Shown piece by piece: positions 18,872 to 28,390 of a stretch of DNA of 64,000 nucleotides; within the stretch, counting starts at the first letter, position 1, and each line of letters starts with the position of its first letter. The notes below the pieces were generated by a model. It saw only the letters and a list, made by a program, of their open reading frames with translations. It had not been told where the DNA came from and made no database searches. The position numbers and the translations under genes are program-made. The stretch is from positions 124,001 to 188,000 of the forward strand of contig NZ_JHBV01000042.1 of the NCBI RefSeq assembly GCF_000724545.1. Reading direction: 5' to 3'. This DNA is from Aureispira sp. CCB-QB1. GTDB taxonomy: Bacteria; Bacteroidota; Bacteroidia; Chitinophagales; Saprospiraceae.

Positions 18872-19918
18872 TTATTCTAGAATAATAGCTTGCAAATCTT
18901 GAACCAATTTCTGTCCTTCTGCACTCAGTTTTTCTAGATTTTTTCCGTCGTTGGCTTTGGCTAAGGCCATGATAACAAAGTTGTCTGCACAAAGCTCGTC
19001 AGGGTGAATATTATACTGTGTGTTTCTACCGACTTGTTCCCAAAAACCAGTGATTTCATCAATAGAATATCCTACATCTTTATTCACAACCGACCATACT
19101 CCTGCACGGTTCTTTACTTCAAATAGTTGAAACGTTAAGTAACCGAAAAAAGCATTTAAGTCTGAAGTATACGCTTTGTATCGAGAATAAATGACAGGAA
19201 TAGCTTCAAACTCACGACCTGTTTCTTTTTCTTTTACCGTAATAGCATATCTTAAATCAACTCCATCAGGATTATATAATACACGTTTTTTCAAAAAATC
19301 GGATAAGTTCAACTCAGGTAGTTTTTCAAATCCAATACGTTGATACAAGGCATCTCGTTTGTCTTTATTATAACGAGAATAAATGTGGAAAATTTCGTGA
19401 ATCATAGTTGATAAAAAAGCATCATTCGCATCTTTTGCCATTGTTAACATAGGAGCAGGAATAATAATAGAATTGTCACGAGTATAATAAACTGAAGGAC
19501 CGTAATATTTTCCAGCTGTTTTGATCAGAAAAATTTCAGGTAGTTTTAAGTTAGGATTAACTTTGTAAGACAACTCTAATGCTCTATCAAATAGTTTGGT
19601 AGCAATTTCTTTTTCTTCTTTGCTAAACTCCTGCAAATCATCTTGTAGCATTTTCTTGTAATCTTCTAAAACCGTAGTTCTAGGATCTTCTTCTCGGTTT
19701 TCTTTCATTTGTATGGACATTTCCAAAGGAGCTACTTTTCCAAAGAAATCCTCTTTTTCATCAATGACAATCCATTTGCTAGCTTCCTTTTTACTAAGAA
19801 AACGATAGCCTGGGCGTTCGGTTGTGTTAGCGTTGTTGTTTTGTGAAGCGCAGCCCATTATCAATAAGAGAATAGCAAGGTAAAAAACAGATAGGGCAGA
19901 TGATTTGTGGATGGTCAT
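18872..19918 (-). CDS. Putative zinc metalloprotease lipoprotein (HExxH, gluzincin-like)
   Basis: The leader (SVFYLAILLLIMGC) ends in a lipobox Cys near residue 23, so the protein is lipid-anchored. HEIFH at 174-178 supplies two zinc-binding His and a catalytic Glu. DELCADNFVIMAL near residue 308 is well placed to give a third ligand from Glu, as in gluzincins. The segment between them has no other recognised motif. The overall family is unknown to me, so substrate and essentiality of the active site are open. It precedes the secreted protein gene at 17675-18799 by 72 nt on the same strand. Confidence 0.65.
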   Translation of the reverse strand: MTIHKSSALSVFYLAILLLIMGCASQNNNANTTERPGYRFLSKKEASKWIVIDEKEDFFGKVAPLEMSIQMKENREEDPRTTVLEDYKKMLQDDLQEFSKEEKEIATKLFDRALELSYKVNPNLKLPEIFLIKTAGKYYGPSVYYTRDNSIIIPAPMLTMAKDANDAFLSTMIHEIFHIYSRYNKDKRDALYQRIGFEKLPELNLSDFLKKRVLYNPDGVDLRYAITVKEKETGREFEAIPVIYSRYKAYTSDLNAFFGYLTFQLFEVKNRAGVWSVVNKDVGYSIDEITGFWEQVGRNTQYNIHPDELCADNFVIMALAKANDGKNLEKLSAEGQKLVQDLQAIILE

Positions 19919-20066
19919 GTTGTTTGCTTTATTGGTCTAAAAAGAGAAAGAGGGTTACTTTTAAAAAGAGTAAACCATCTATATATTAATCGTATTGAAG
20001 TTTATGTAGTTCGTGACTTTTTATAGACTGGCAACTTCACAAAGTGATGTTGTCTAACTTCATTGG

Positions 20067-20711
20067 TTATAAAATACTTGTTTGCAAATAATAAACAGCC
20101 TCTGGTCCTGTACAAAACAGCAAGTCCAAGATGCTTAAGTTAGAAACAAAACCTAATCTATCTTCAAAAACTTGAGGATAAGGGGCCGGTTTGAAAGAAG
20201 CATCTGCTGGAGCAGTGTAGTTTTTAGGCAATATGCAATTTCTAAAGTCAAGTACCTCTTTTTGAGGAGTTTTGACAAAGGTTTCAGAAAGGTGGATGTT
20301 TGGAGTTATTTGTAAACAATTCAGAACAAGTTCTTGCAAATCTAGACAAAAATCGAATAGAAGTACATAAGGCTTGTGGTACAGAATTTCAAAATCATCT
20401 TGGTAATATTCAAAAAATGGACTACTACCATATGCTGTTTTGATACTTCTCCAGTGCAGTGTCTGCCAATTTTTACTATTATCAATTTTTATACTGCGAA
20501 TATTGGCTTGTTGATGCTTGCCTTTCAACAGAGGAATGCTTAGCGGAATGACGCCATTTGCTGTAGCAATATAACAACGATTCCGAAAAGAACCTTTTCG
20601 GTAATTTTCATGCTGTTCTAAGTAAATTGAATCGTGTTTTAAAAATTTGGAATAATACTGAACGGTACCTAAGTACTGAAGTTCCATTAAAATAGCTGTC
20701 TGCATACTCAT
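20067..20711 (-). CDS. WbqC-like family protein
   Basis: The 214-aa product has the WbqC opening: ELQYLGTVQYYSKF, then FRNRCYIATANGVIPLSIP with the hydrophobic-strand pattern of the family, and LGFVSNLSILDLLFCTGPEA near the end. WbqC proteins are cytoplasmic and often found near polysaccharide or signal-peptidase genes in Bacteroidota; their activity is unclear. No polysaccharide cluster surrounds this copy. The ATG at 20711 and one two codons later are both possible starts. Confidence 0.8.
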   Translation of the reverse strand: MSMQTAILMELQYLGTVQYYSKFLKHDSIYLEQHENYRKGSFRNRCYIATANGVIPLSIPLLKGKHQQANIRSIKIDNSKNWQTLHWRSIKTAYGSSPFFEYYQDDFEILYHKPYVLLFDFCLDLQELVLNCLQITPNIHLSETFVKTPQKEVLDFRNCILPKNYTAPADASFKPAPYPQVFEDRLGFVSNLSILDLLFCTGPEAVYYLQTSIL

Positions 20712-21539
20712 TAAATTAAATAAGTGAATTCCTGAAGGTAAATAATCTAGCCATCAAATAGGTTGTGATTTATTCAAATAAGGCACTTAAATTCCTCAAA
20801 GATGGTGTTTTTTATTTAAAATGAAATGCTTCGGATTGTTATTCTGAAGGAGTTGCTCAAAATTGACTTCATATCTTTATCAAAATACTTTTGGAAGGAC
20901 AAAAAAACAATGCGTAAAAGGCATTTTATCTACCCAGATATGTTATACAAAACGAGATAACTGAATCGACCGTATACAAAATACTTTGAAGGAGAGATGA
21001 GGAATTGTAACTCTTGGTTTGATGGGCAAAAAGCTTGTAGTAGGTTCTGTTATAATGTGGAAATGTATCTTTGTATTGCCTTGATTGTTAATGTTTTGTT
21101 GTTTTGGGTGTTGGAAATGTATATGGCTGATAATCAATATGGAAGCCATGTTGTCTCAATTAAACAAGTTTTTTGTGCAGTCTATTGATTTTTATACCTA
21201 ATATTCAAGGGAAGTTTGTATTTTACGATGAATTTGAAGACTTTTTTACAATTCTGTTAGAGAAGCCTTAAATTCTAGAAAAAGAATCCTATTTTTGTCG
21301 ATGCTAAAGTTTTTAGACTTTATTGCTTGTTAAAGCGATTCAAAGCTTAGGCTAATAAAGCAAAAATATTCCATCTTTATCAATGAATTGGAATAGGGGT
21401 ATCCCCAAGCTAGATTGTGCAAGAGTGTGTCTACTGAATAAGATAAGAATACATTTTTTTCACAATTTATAAAATGAGCGAATTAATTAGCTTCATTTTA
21501 AATCAGGCGAAACGCCTAAAAGTTATAAAAAAGTAGCTT
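20712..21539. other. Non-coding gap of about 830 nt before porP
   Basis: A long intergenic stretch between divergent genes. A tight hairpin AGGCG-AAA-CGCCT (21505-21517) lies 23 nt upstream of the porP-like start, within the presumed leader. Short open frames inside (for example 20997-21188) are Cys/Tyr/Ile-rich and show no start signal, so I do not call them. Confidence 0.45.
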
Positions 21540-22589
21540 ATGAAAAGATTTATATTACTCACGTTGGTTGTATTAAGTATGGGGTTTGCTGCTAATGCAC
21601 AGCAGGAAGCTATGTTTACAAAATACATGTTTAATCCATTGCCATTTAATCCTGCTGTTACAGGAACAACAGGGGCTTTGGATATGGTTTTGTTGCACAG
21701 ACATCAATGGTTTGGCTTGCAAGGCGCTCCTTTAACACAACATTTTTCAATTCACTCACCATTAAAGATAGGAAAGGAAAACGAGAATGCTTCTATTGGA
21801 GGTTTTTTGGGGCATGATCAAATTGGTGCTACTAGAACTTTCATGGGATATGTCACCTTTAGTTACCGCTTGCGACTGAATAATCCTAAAAAGAAAAATA
21901 GGATTATTTATTTAAATATTGGCTTGTCTGGCGGTGTTGGCAATTGGTCGGCAGATTTTTCTAAATTGAATTTAGACGATGCAAACGATCCTTCTTTTCA
22001 AAACTTAACACCTAATATTTGGTTGCCCAACTTTGGAGCTGGACTTTATTTGTATTCCAAAATGTGGTACGTAGGAATTTCTGCGCCCAAACTTTGGACG
22101 AACAACATGCGTACCCGTACTCAGAACGAAAATACCAACTTGCCCATCTCACAAGAGTATCGTCATTATTACTTGACGTTTGGTGGTGCCATTAAAATTA
22201 ATGATAATTTTGTGATTCGTCCCTCGTTCTTATTGAAGAATGTTGGACTTTTTGTGGCTAAAAACGCTCAAAATACAGTTGGTGCACCAACAGAGTTTAA
22301 TGTAGATTTAGGCTTTTTGTTAATGAAGCGTTTTTGGATAGGTGCTTCTTTCCGTTCTTCTGTAGAAGCCGTTATTGGTCAAGGCTCTTCGTTTGATTCG
22401 GTTGATTTTTGGATGGGAATGCGTCTCAAAAATGGTATCCGATTTGGTCTAGCGTACGATTATCCACTCAATAGCATGTTAGGACCTGGAATTGGTTCTT
22501 ATGAGGTTATGTTGGGATATGACCTATTCAAAACAAAAGAACTAGAAGATGGTGGTCGAGTAATTGACCCCCGTTACTTAAACTTCTAA
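21540..22589 (+). CDS. PorP/SprF-family type IX secretion membrane protein
   Basis: A 349-aa outer-membrane beta-barrel with a signal peptide (FILLTLVVLSMGFAANA, cleavage before QQE). The mature N-terminus QQEAMFTKYMFNPLPFNPAV is characteristic of PorP/SprF, and alternating hydrophobic strands with Gly/Phe continue to the aromatic C-terminus. PorP/SprF anchors adhesins and T9SS machinery at the outer membrane in gliding bacteria. The TPR/PD40/OmpA gene follows after about 105 nt, the common pairing. I see no PorK/L/M/N genes, so this may be one of several PorP-like paralogues and not the core gene. Confidence 0.88.
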   Translation: MKRFILLTLVVLSMGFAANAQQEAMFTKYMFNPLPFNPAVTGTTGALDMVLLHRHQWFGLQGAPLTQHFSIHSPLKIGKENENASIGGFLGHDQIGATRTFMGYVTFSYRLRLNNPKKKNRIIYLNIGLSGGVGNWSADFSKLNLDDANDPSFQNLTPNIWLPNFGAGLYLYSKMWYVGISAPKLWTNNMRTRTQNENTNLPISQEYRHYYLTFGGAIKINDNFVIRPSFLLKNVGLFVAKNAQNTVGAPTEFNVDLGFLLMKRFWIGASFRSSVEAVIGQGSSFDSVDFWMGMRLKNGIRFGLAYDYPLNSMLGPGIGSYEVMLGYDLFKTKELEDGGRVIDPRYLNF

Positions 22590-22695
22590 CAACAACAAAT
22601 AACACACTATCACACGATCTAATTCACTATTGTTCTGTTAGTGTCATCAATACTGAAACACGATATAGATCCTTATAACTTTTCTTAATAGAACT

Positions 22696-25251
22696 ATGCG
22701 ATTCTCAAATTATATACTAACCTTTTCTTTTATACTGGCTTTTTGTCTTAGTGTCAATGCTCAGCGAGCTAAACTCAATCGTGCAGAGCGTTTGATGGGA
22801 CAGCATAATTACACGGCTGCAATTGACATTTATTTAGGTATTTTGGACAAAGGGAACAATGATGATGCAATCATTGGCATAGCAGAGTGTTATCGACGTG
22901 TAGGCAATCCTGATGAAACGGAGTACTGGTATGGCTTGGTATCTAGAATGCCCAATGCTCCTCAAAAATCTTGGTTGTATTATGCACAAGCTTTGCAACG
23001 GAATGGAAAATATAATGAAGCTAAAACTTGGGCTGAAAAATATGTGAATCAGATAGAGCCGAACAACACACAAGCGATGTGGTTGATTAAGTCTTGTGAA
23101 GAGAATGTAGTTCAGGATTTGAGAGCGTCAGGCAAACTTTATAAAGTAAGTCCTGTTGATGAAGTCAATACAGAAAATGACGAATTTTCACCTGCTTACT
23201 TTAAAAATGATTTGGTGTTTGTTTCAGCTAGAGATCGCAAGGCGTATGTAAAACGATTCAATCGCTGGAGTGAAGAAGAGAACAAGCCGTTTACAGAAAT
23301 TTATACGGTTAAAAGAAACCAAATAGGAGAGCCTGAGGAGTATACGTATAACTATGGTAAAGTAGAAAAGTTTAGCAAAGGCTTGAGCTCTAAATTTCAC
23401 GATGGACCATTGACCTTTAATGCAGAGTTTAATGAGATTTACTATACACGCTCTAATATGGGCAAATCAGATGATGGCGTCATTCGTTTAAAGGTCTATC
23501 AATCAAAAGGAAGTCCAAGCAAATATACAGAGCCTCGTTCATTGCCGTTTAACAGTGATGAATACTCTGTCTTGCACCCTTCGCTTTCTGACGATGGTGA
23601 AATGTTGTTCTTTTCGTCAGATATGCCAGGTGGTTTTGGAGGATACGATTTGTATGTGTCTTATTTAGAAGATGGTCGCTGGTCGCCCCCTGTTAACTTG
23701 GGACCGACTGTAAATACAGAAGGAAATGAGGTATTCCCTTTTCATCATGAAAGTGGGACCTTGTATTTTGCTTCAAATGGTTTAGTTGGACTGGGAGGAC
23801 TGGATATTTATAAAACAAAAGAAAATTATGGTGCTTGGACGGACCCTATTAATTTAGGGTATCCTATTAACACCGTAGATGATGATTTTGGTTTTATTAT
23901 TAACGATGAGCAAACACACGGTTATTTTTCTTCAAACCGAAAAGGAAAAGGTGGGGATGATATTTATACATTTACCAAGTTATCTGTTACTGTTGAAATT
24001 AACGTGTTTGATGAAGAAACCAAAATGCCTATTGAAGCTGCGGATGTCTTTACACCTTGTTCCGAAGTACAAAACTTCTTGACCAATCAAGATGGTAAAG
24101 TAATCATGGAATTGCCATTAAATAAGGCCTGTGACTTTGCCGCAGAAAAATTAGGGTATCAACCTAATTCGGTACGTCTGTCTTCCAAGAATGAACCTCC
24201 TGGAAAGACCTTGTATGTGCAAATTCCATTAAAATTAGAGTGTATTTTTAGCGTATCGGGAACAATTGTAGATGGTTTAACTAATGAACCTGTTGATAGC
24301 GCATTGGTTCGTATGCGTTCTTATTGTGGCGGGGAAGAGGACGAACTTTCTGTTTATACTGATGCAGAAGGGAAATACTTGTTTAGAGATGTCCGAGAGG
24401 ATTGTGATATTCGTGTAACTGTCGAAAAACCTGGCTTTACCAAAGGTTCGGTGACCTTTAAGACAGGAACGGAGTGTGGTCCAGGTGCCGTAGCCAATGG
24501 TGTTGTTGATACCAACGGTGCGATTGTTCAGTCGATTCCTTTGTATTGTTATGGTCCTAATTGTGATAATGACACGATAGGAGGTGGAATAACAGATGTA
24601 AATATAGATCCTGACTCTGAGAAATGTGTGAAGGATTCTATAGCCCTTCCAGATGGAGGTGTTAGAATAGAATATTGCAACGGAGAGGCTAAAGAAATTG
24701 GAGCAGATGATAGGATTGTTGATATAGATAAAGATGGTATAAGAACAGAACGTCCTAGTGTGGGAACAGCAGAGTTGGTTAATATTTATTATGACTTTGA
24801 TAGAGCGGATATTAGAAGAGATGCTAGAGCAGGTTTGGATGATTTGATAACGATTCTTCAAGCGTATCCAGAAGCTAAAATTAAAATTACTTCTCATACA
24901 GATGCACGAGGGAAAAAAGGCTATAATAAGCGTTTGTCAAAACGAAGAGCGGAATCTGTTATTCGTTATTTAATGGATAAAGGAATTGATAAGAGCCGTT
25001 TAAGAGCTAAAGGAATGGGAGAGGAAATTATGATTAATGATTGTTATGATGGGGTAGAATGTAATGAAGAGCAACACCAAGAAAACCGTCGTACAGAATT
25101 TATGATTATTGAATATGTGCCACCTAAGTTTGGTGACGGGAAATCAAAACGTCCAGCCAATATAAAAACAAACCCTTGTACAAATTGCCCTAGTGCACCT
25201 AATGTAGAGGGAGAAGTTGAAAGCATAGAATCATCTACAAATGATTTTTAA
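22696..25251 (+). CDS. TPR-PD40-CRD-OmpA protein, PorE-like
   Basis: An 851-aa exported protein (signal peptide ends NAQRAK). In order it has TPR-like helices (about 25-135), PD40/beta-propeller blades (about 285-430, for example HPSLSDDGEMLFFSSDMPGG), carboxypeptidase-regulatory-like beta domains (about 430-620, for example SVSGTIVDGLTNEPVDSALV), and a C-terminal OmpA domain (about 690-815) with the peptidoglycan-binding motif SHTDARGKKGYNKRLSKRRA. This is the order of PorE, the T9SS protein that ties the machine to the cell wall. Its pairing with PorP/SprF upstream supports that role. A strong terminator follows. The Asn/Cys-rich C-terminal tail is extra. Confidence 0.88.
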   Translation: MRFSNYILTFSFILAFCLSVNAQRAKLNRAERLMGQHNYTAAIDIYLGILDKGNNDDAIIGIAECYRRVGNPDETEYWYGLVSRMPNAPQKSWLYYAQALQRNGKYNEAKTWAEKYVNQIEPNNTQAMWLIKSCEENVVQDLRASGKLYKVSPVDEVNTENDEFSPAYFKNDLVFVSARDRKAYVKRFNRWSEEENKPFTEIYTVKRNQIGEPEEYTYNYGKVEKFSKGLSSKFHDGPLTFNAEFNEIYYTRSNMGKSDDGVIRLKVYQSKGSPSKYTEPRSLPFNSDEYSVLHPSLSDDGEMLFFSSDMPGGFGGYDLYVSYLEDGRWSPPVNLGPTVNTEGNEVFPFHHESGTLYFASNGLVGLGGLDIYKTKENYGAWTDPINLGYPINTVDDDFGFIINDEQTHGYFSSNRKGKGGDDIYTFTKLSVTVEINVFDEETKMPIEAADVFTPCSEVQNFLTNQDGKVIMELPLNKACDFAAEKLGYQPNSVRLSSKNEPPGKTLYVQIPLKLECIFSVSGTIVDGLTNEPVDSALVRMRSYCGGEEDELSVYTDAEGKYLFRDVREDCDIRVTVEKPGFTKGSVTFKTGTECGPGAVANGVVDTNGAIVQSIPLYCYGPNCDNDTIGGGITDVNIDPDSEKCVKDSIALPDGGVRIEYCNGEAKEIGADDRIVDIDKDGIRTERPSVGTAELVNIYYDFDRADIRRDARAGLDDLITILQAYPEAKIKITSHTDARGKKGYNKRLSKRRAESVIRYLMDKGIDKSRLRAKGMGEEIMINDCYDGVECNEEQHQENRRTEFMIIEYVPPKFGDGKSKRPANIKTNPCTNCPSAPNVEGEVESIESSTNDF

Positions 25252-25280
25252 GATAGAATTTCATTTAGTATAAAATGACA

Positions 25281-25317
25281 AAAAGCGTTTAGAGATTCAA
25301 TCTCTAAACGCTTTTTT
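25281..25317 (+). terminator. Strong intrinsic terminator after the PorE-like gene
   Basis: AAAAGCGTTTAGAGATT (25281-25297) pairs with AATCTCTAAACGCTTTT, followed by a T-run ending at 25317. The stem is about 17 bp with a tiny loop. Confidence 0.95.
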
Positions 25318-25511
25318 ATGGTGCCAAACCGAGGTGAAAAAATGGCATAAAGTAGATAAAACTTATAAATCTAACGAAAAAAAATGAACTACACAAGCCC
25401 TAAAAACAATAATCTTCTATAGGGTTTTAATTGAAAAAAATCCTTGTTTTTTTGCTTTAAAAGTCGTATCATTAGCTCGTCTAAATTTGTTTAATTAAAA
25501 ACTAATAGCAA

Positions 25512-26468
25512 ATGACAAAAGAAGATTTTGACTTCAAAGCTTTGAAAGCACTAAAATATAACGATTATAAACGACAGTATTTCAAAGATGCTGTATTGAA
25601 CAAATCAAAGGGCGGCTTGATTTTGACTATTTTTGATATCGGTACCGCCAAAAAGACTTGTGCCTTTATTCCTTTTCTTAAATATAAAGAAGCAGAAAGT
25701 GCCTTTAAAGTTTGGAAAAATCTTAAAGATACTAGTTTAAAAAAATCGGCATGTAAAGTAGCTTTGGGAAAAGTTTCTACGAAAAAAAATAGCGATGGAC
25801 TACTAGAGGTGACTTTTGACATTTCTAAAGGGTTGAAAAATCCAGCTAAAATAGAAGCAGCTGCTCGCCCACTATTCGACCTTGTCGAGAAAGGATTAAA
25901 AGTTGTTGGGACAATAGAAGAAGGAGACAATGTGCCTACCGATGGAACGACTGTAGAGGATACTCCTACCTCAACTCCTGATGATAAACCAGCTCCTGCT
26001 CAAATTAAAGAACTTATATTGGGAGTAACAGGAATTCTAAAAGAGGCTTTGCCTAAAGTGATTATTCCGAATATTAAAGCAAAAAAGGTTTCTTCTAAAG
26101 ATGCTGATACTATCAACGATTTGTTTTCCAAGTTGGAAGACTTGAAAGCTGTTTATGAAAAAGCTGGTTCTGAAATTCAACAGAAGATTGACAAACATTA
26201 CAACTCTATTCTGAATCAAATTCCAAAATTAACCAAAATTAAAACGGCTATAGATAGTCTTTTGGGGTTAATCGAGGCACAAGAAGATGTCAAAACAGAA
26301 CAAGGAGATACCGAAGAGGTTAAGCGATTGAAGGAGCTATTGGATTATGCTATGAAAGAAACGGAATCTATTTGGAAAAACTTTAATAAAACAAAGGACG
26401 AAATCTCAAATGCTACTTCTCAAATTATTAAAGGAGGAGATGAATTGTTAAACGCATTATTTAATTAG
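25512..26468 (+). CDS. Hypothetical helical protein with T/P-rich linker (cassette gene 1)
   Basis: A 318-aa protein without a signal peptide or membrane span. Residues 1-135 form a mixed, Lys-rich domain (FDISKGLKNPAKIEAAARPL). About 140-165 is a Thr/Pro/Asp linker. The rest is long alpha helix, probably coiled coil, ending GGDELLNALFN. I do not recognise any domain. It is followed after 62 nt by a 592-aa protein that also looks helical and Lys/Glu-rich, so they are probably co-expressed partners. Role unknown; a structural or effector-associated function cannot be separated by sequence alone. Confidence 0.65.
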   Translation: MTKEDFDFKALKALKYNDYKRQYFKDAVLNKSKGGLILTIFDIGTAKKTCAFIPFLKYKEAESAFKVWKNLKDTSLKKSACKVALGKVSTKKNSDGLLEVTFDISKGLKNPAKIEAAARPLFDLVEKGLKVVGTIEEGDNVPTDGTTVEDTPTSTPDDKPAPAQIKELILGVTGILKEALPKVIIPNIKAKKVSSKDADTINDLFSKLEDLKAVYEKAGSEIQQKIDKHYNSILNQIPKLTKIKTAIDSLLGLIEAQEDVKTEQGDTEEVKRLKELLDYAMKETESIWKNFNKTKDEISNATSQIIKGGDELLNALFN

Positions 26469-26530
26469 ACTTACCCCCAATATTCTAAAGGCCATAGAAC
26501 GTCTCTGAATATTATGAAATCATAACCATT

Positions 26531-28309
26531 ATGCCAGTAGTAAAATCAAAAGCACTTGAAGAAGGGCAAAAAGAATTGGAACGCCTTAGAGAGTTGAAGC
26601 AAGAAATCTTAGGCAAAATGCCTAAAGAGTCTAATTTCTTGACGAAAAAATTGATCAAGTTATTAGAAAAACAATTGGACAAAATTGAGGATAAGATTAA
26701 AGAGGCAGAAGAAAAATTAATAGAAGCTACCAATGCCTCGGATTTAGTTAATCCTGAGGTTTTAGGTAAAGTAAAAGATATTGTGGAGGATGTTGCAGAA
26801 GGAAAAACGGATGAGGCTATCGATCATGTCAAAGACCTTGCACAAGAAAAAGTAGACGAAATCATTGATGAAAAAGTCAAAGATGAAACACTTGCTAGAA
26901 CTGCTAAAGACGTGATCGACCGAACAATGGATGGTGATTTTGATGGCGTAGTTGATGTGGTTAAAGATGGTGCTAAAGATAAAGCAGGGGAGGTAATTGA
27001 TAAGCATGTTAAAAACGAAAAAATAGCCGAAGTTTTAAAAGATGTTGTAGATGGGGCTGTTGATGGTGAATGGGAGAACTTGCTAGAGATTGTCAAAGAT
27101 GGTGTTGTTGATATTGCAGAGGGTAAATTAGAAGAGTTTATTAATAAGATACTGGATTTGTTTGAAGCTCAAATCAAAATTAAGATTGAGTTTGATATGA
27201 AGGAAGAAGCCAAGGCACTTATTCCTAAAGCATTACAAGAAACAAAGAAAAAAGCAGGTCCTCATTGGTCGGTAGAACTAGCCAAGAACCTTAGTATCCG
27301 ATTGGTTAAGGAATCAGCTATTATTATTAAAGCAGAAATCAAGCGTTTAACCTCTGAAAATGGCTTAAAAATATTGACGCAGATTGCTAAGGATGCCTTA
27401 ATTGCTACTTTGCAAAGTGGTCTGGCTGGTCGAAAAATCAAAGATATACTGAAAGAGCTGGTACAACAAATTGCGCAGCATCCTGAGTTTAAGAAAATTA
27501 TCAAGGATTTCAAACGCAAAATGTTGACAATGTTCATCCGAGTAGCAGAAGAAGAGGTTGAGAAAACAGTAGGACCTGTTGTAGATGCATTTTTGCGTGT
27601 GCATTCTCCTTGGACAGGAACATTATTAAAAACAGGCAAGCAAACAGCAAAGGTTGGACCATTTTGGGGATGTGTTAGCTTGGCGTTGAGTATACAAGCT
27701 GATTTAACAGCCAAATTAAATGCCGAACGAAAAGGCTTAGGAGCAATTGGAAAAGGAGGCTTGTCAGGAAAAGTTTATGCAGGTGTTGGAATTGAAATTG
27801 GATTTGATGTTCCTTTGGTAGGGGATGTATCTATAGAAGGAGGTGTACAGGGGGGACCAAGTATTAATGCTTTAGCAAGTCTTAGTTTTAGTTTTAAAAA
27901 TGCCGTTGTTCATGCCAAAGTAGTTCCTGCTACTTTAAATATTGATATGTCAGCACGTTTGTATTTGGAGACGCCTATACCTAATCGCATTCTAAAATAC
28001 GTTCCTGCTTATTTGTCTAGCACGTCTGTTGTAGAACAAACAATTTATTATCCATTAGGACGCCTCAATTTGTTGACAGCAACTACACCTGGATATACGT
28101 TGACATTTGATATGGTTAATAAAAAATATGCCTATATCGGTGCTTCTGGAAAGTATACAATAGGAATTCACCCTAAGGTGAAAGCTTATTTGAAAGATGT
28201 CAAAGAGGCTATTGAAGAAGCTGCTCAATCGGTTGTGGATACCGTCAATCCAACCAATTGGGACTTAAATCCATTTGATGAAGAAGGATGGATTGGTAGC
28301 TTGTTCTAA
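26531..28309 (+). CDS. Hypothetical protein: coiled coil, three ~44-aa repeats, Gly-rich beta C-terminus (cassette gene 2)
   Basis: A 592-aa cytoplasmic-looking protein. Residues 1-70 are coiled coil. Three imperfect repeats of about 44 residues follow (about 77-121, 122-165, 166-210), each containing D-G/E-x-x-D and VKD (EDVAEGKTDEAIDHVKD; DRTMDGDFDGVVDVVKDG; DGAVDGEWENLLEIVKDG). After a helical region, residues about 370-470 turn Gly-rich and beta-like (GKVYAGVGIEIGFDVPLVGD), and the end is again helical. No signal peptide or known catalytic motif is visible. The layout recalls large polymorphic or injected proteins, but nothing in the sequence proves it. The gene is ended by a bidirectional hairpin at 28342-28380. 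Confidence 0.65.
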   Translation: MPVVKSKALEEGQKELERLRELKQEILGKMPKESNFLTKKLIKLLEKQLDKIEDKIKEAEEKLIEATNASDLVNPEVLGKVKDIVEDVAEGKTDEAIDHVKDLAQEKVDEIIDEKVKDETLARTAKDVIDRTMDGDFDGVVDVVKDGAKDKAGEVIDKHVKNEKIAEVLKDVVDGAVDGEWENLLEIVKDGVVDIAEGKLEEFINKILDLFEAQIKIKIEFDMKEEAKALIPKALQETKKKAGPHWSVELAKNLSIRLVKESAIIIKAEIKRLTSENGLKILTQIAKDALIATLQSGLAGRKIKDILKELVQQIAQHPEFKKIIKDFKRKMLTMFIRVAEEEVEKTVGPVVDAFLRVHSPWTGTLLKTGKQTAKVGPFWGCVSLALSIQADLTAKLNAERKGLGAIGKGGLSGKVYAGVGIEIGFDVPLVGDVSIEGGVQGGPSINALASLSFSFKNAVVHAKVVPATLNIDMSARLYLETPIPNRILKYVPAYLSSTSVVEQTIYYPLGRLNLLTATTPGYTLTFDMVNKKYAYIGASGKYTIGIHPKVKAYLKDVKEAIEEAAQSVVDTVNPTNWDLNPFDEEGWIGSLF

Positions 28310-28341
28310 AACGCAAAATTGGCAATAAAAATAGATTAGAT

Positions 28342-28380
28342 AATGGCTCTAAAGTTACAATGTGTAATTTTAGAGCCATT
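28342..28380. terminator. Bidirectional terminator between convergent genes
   Basis: AATGGCTCTAAA (28342-28353) pairs with TTTAGAGCCATT (28369-28380) around a 15-nt loop. It lies between the stop of the plus-strand cassette gene and the stop of the minus-strand TPR gene and can serve both. Confidence 0.85.
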
Positions 28381-28390
28381 TTATTGATGT

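Noticed and set aside
20997-21188. A 63-codon plus-strand frame in the long gap before porP
   Set aside because: No start signal, Cys/Tyr/Val-rich composition, and no family resemblance; most likely chance.
24277-24897. A 206-codon frame antisense to the PorE-like gene
   Set aside because: It lies inside a confidently assigned coding gene and its Arg/Ser/Ile/Tyr composition is that of an antisense shadow of Asp/Asn-rich sequence.
25512-28309. Calling the two-gene cassette a contractile-injection or type VI effector system
   Set aside because: No sheath, tube, baseplate or spike gene is in the window, and neither protein shows a known effector or adaptor motif.
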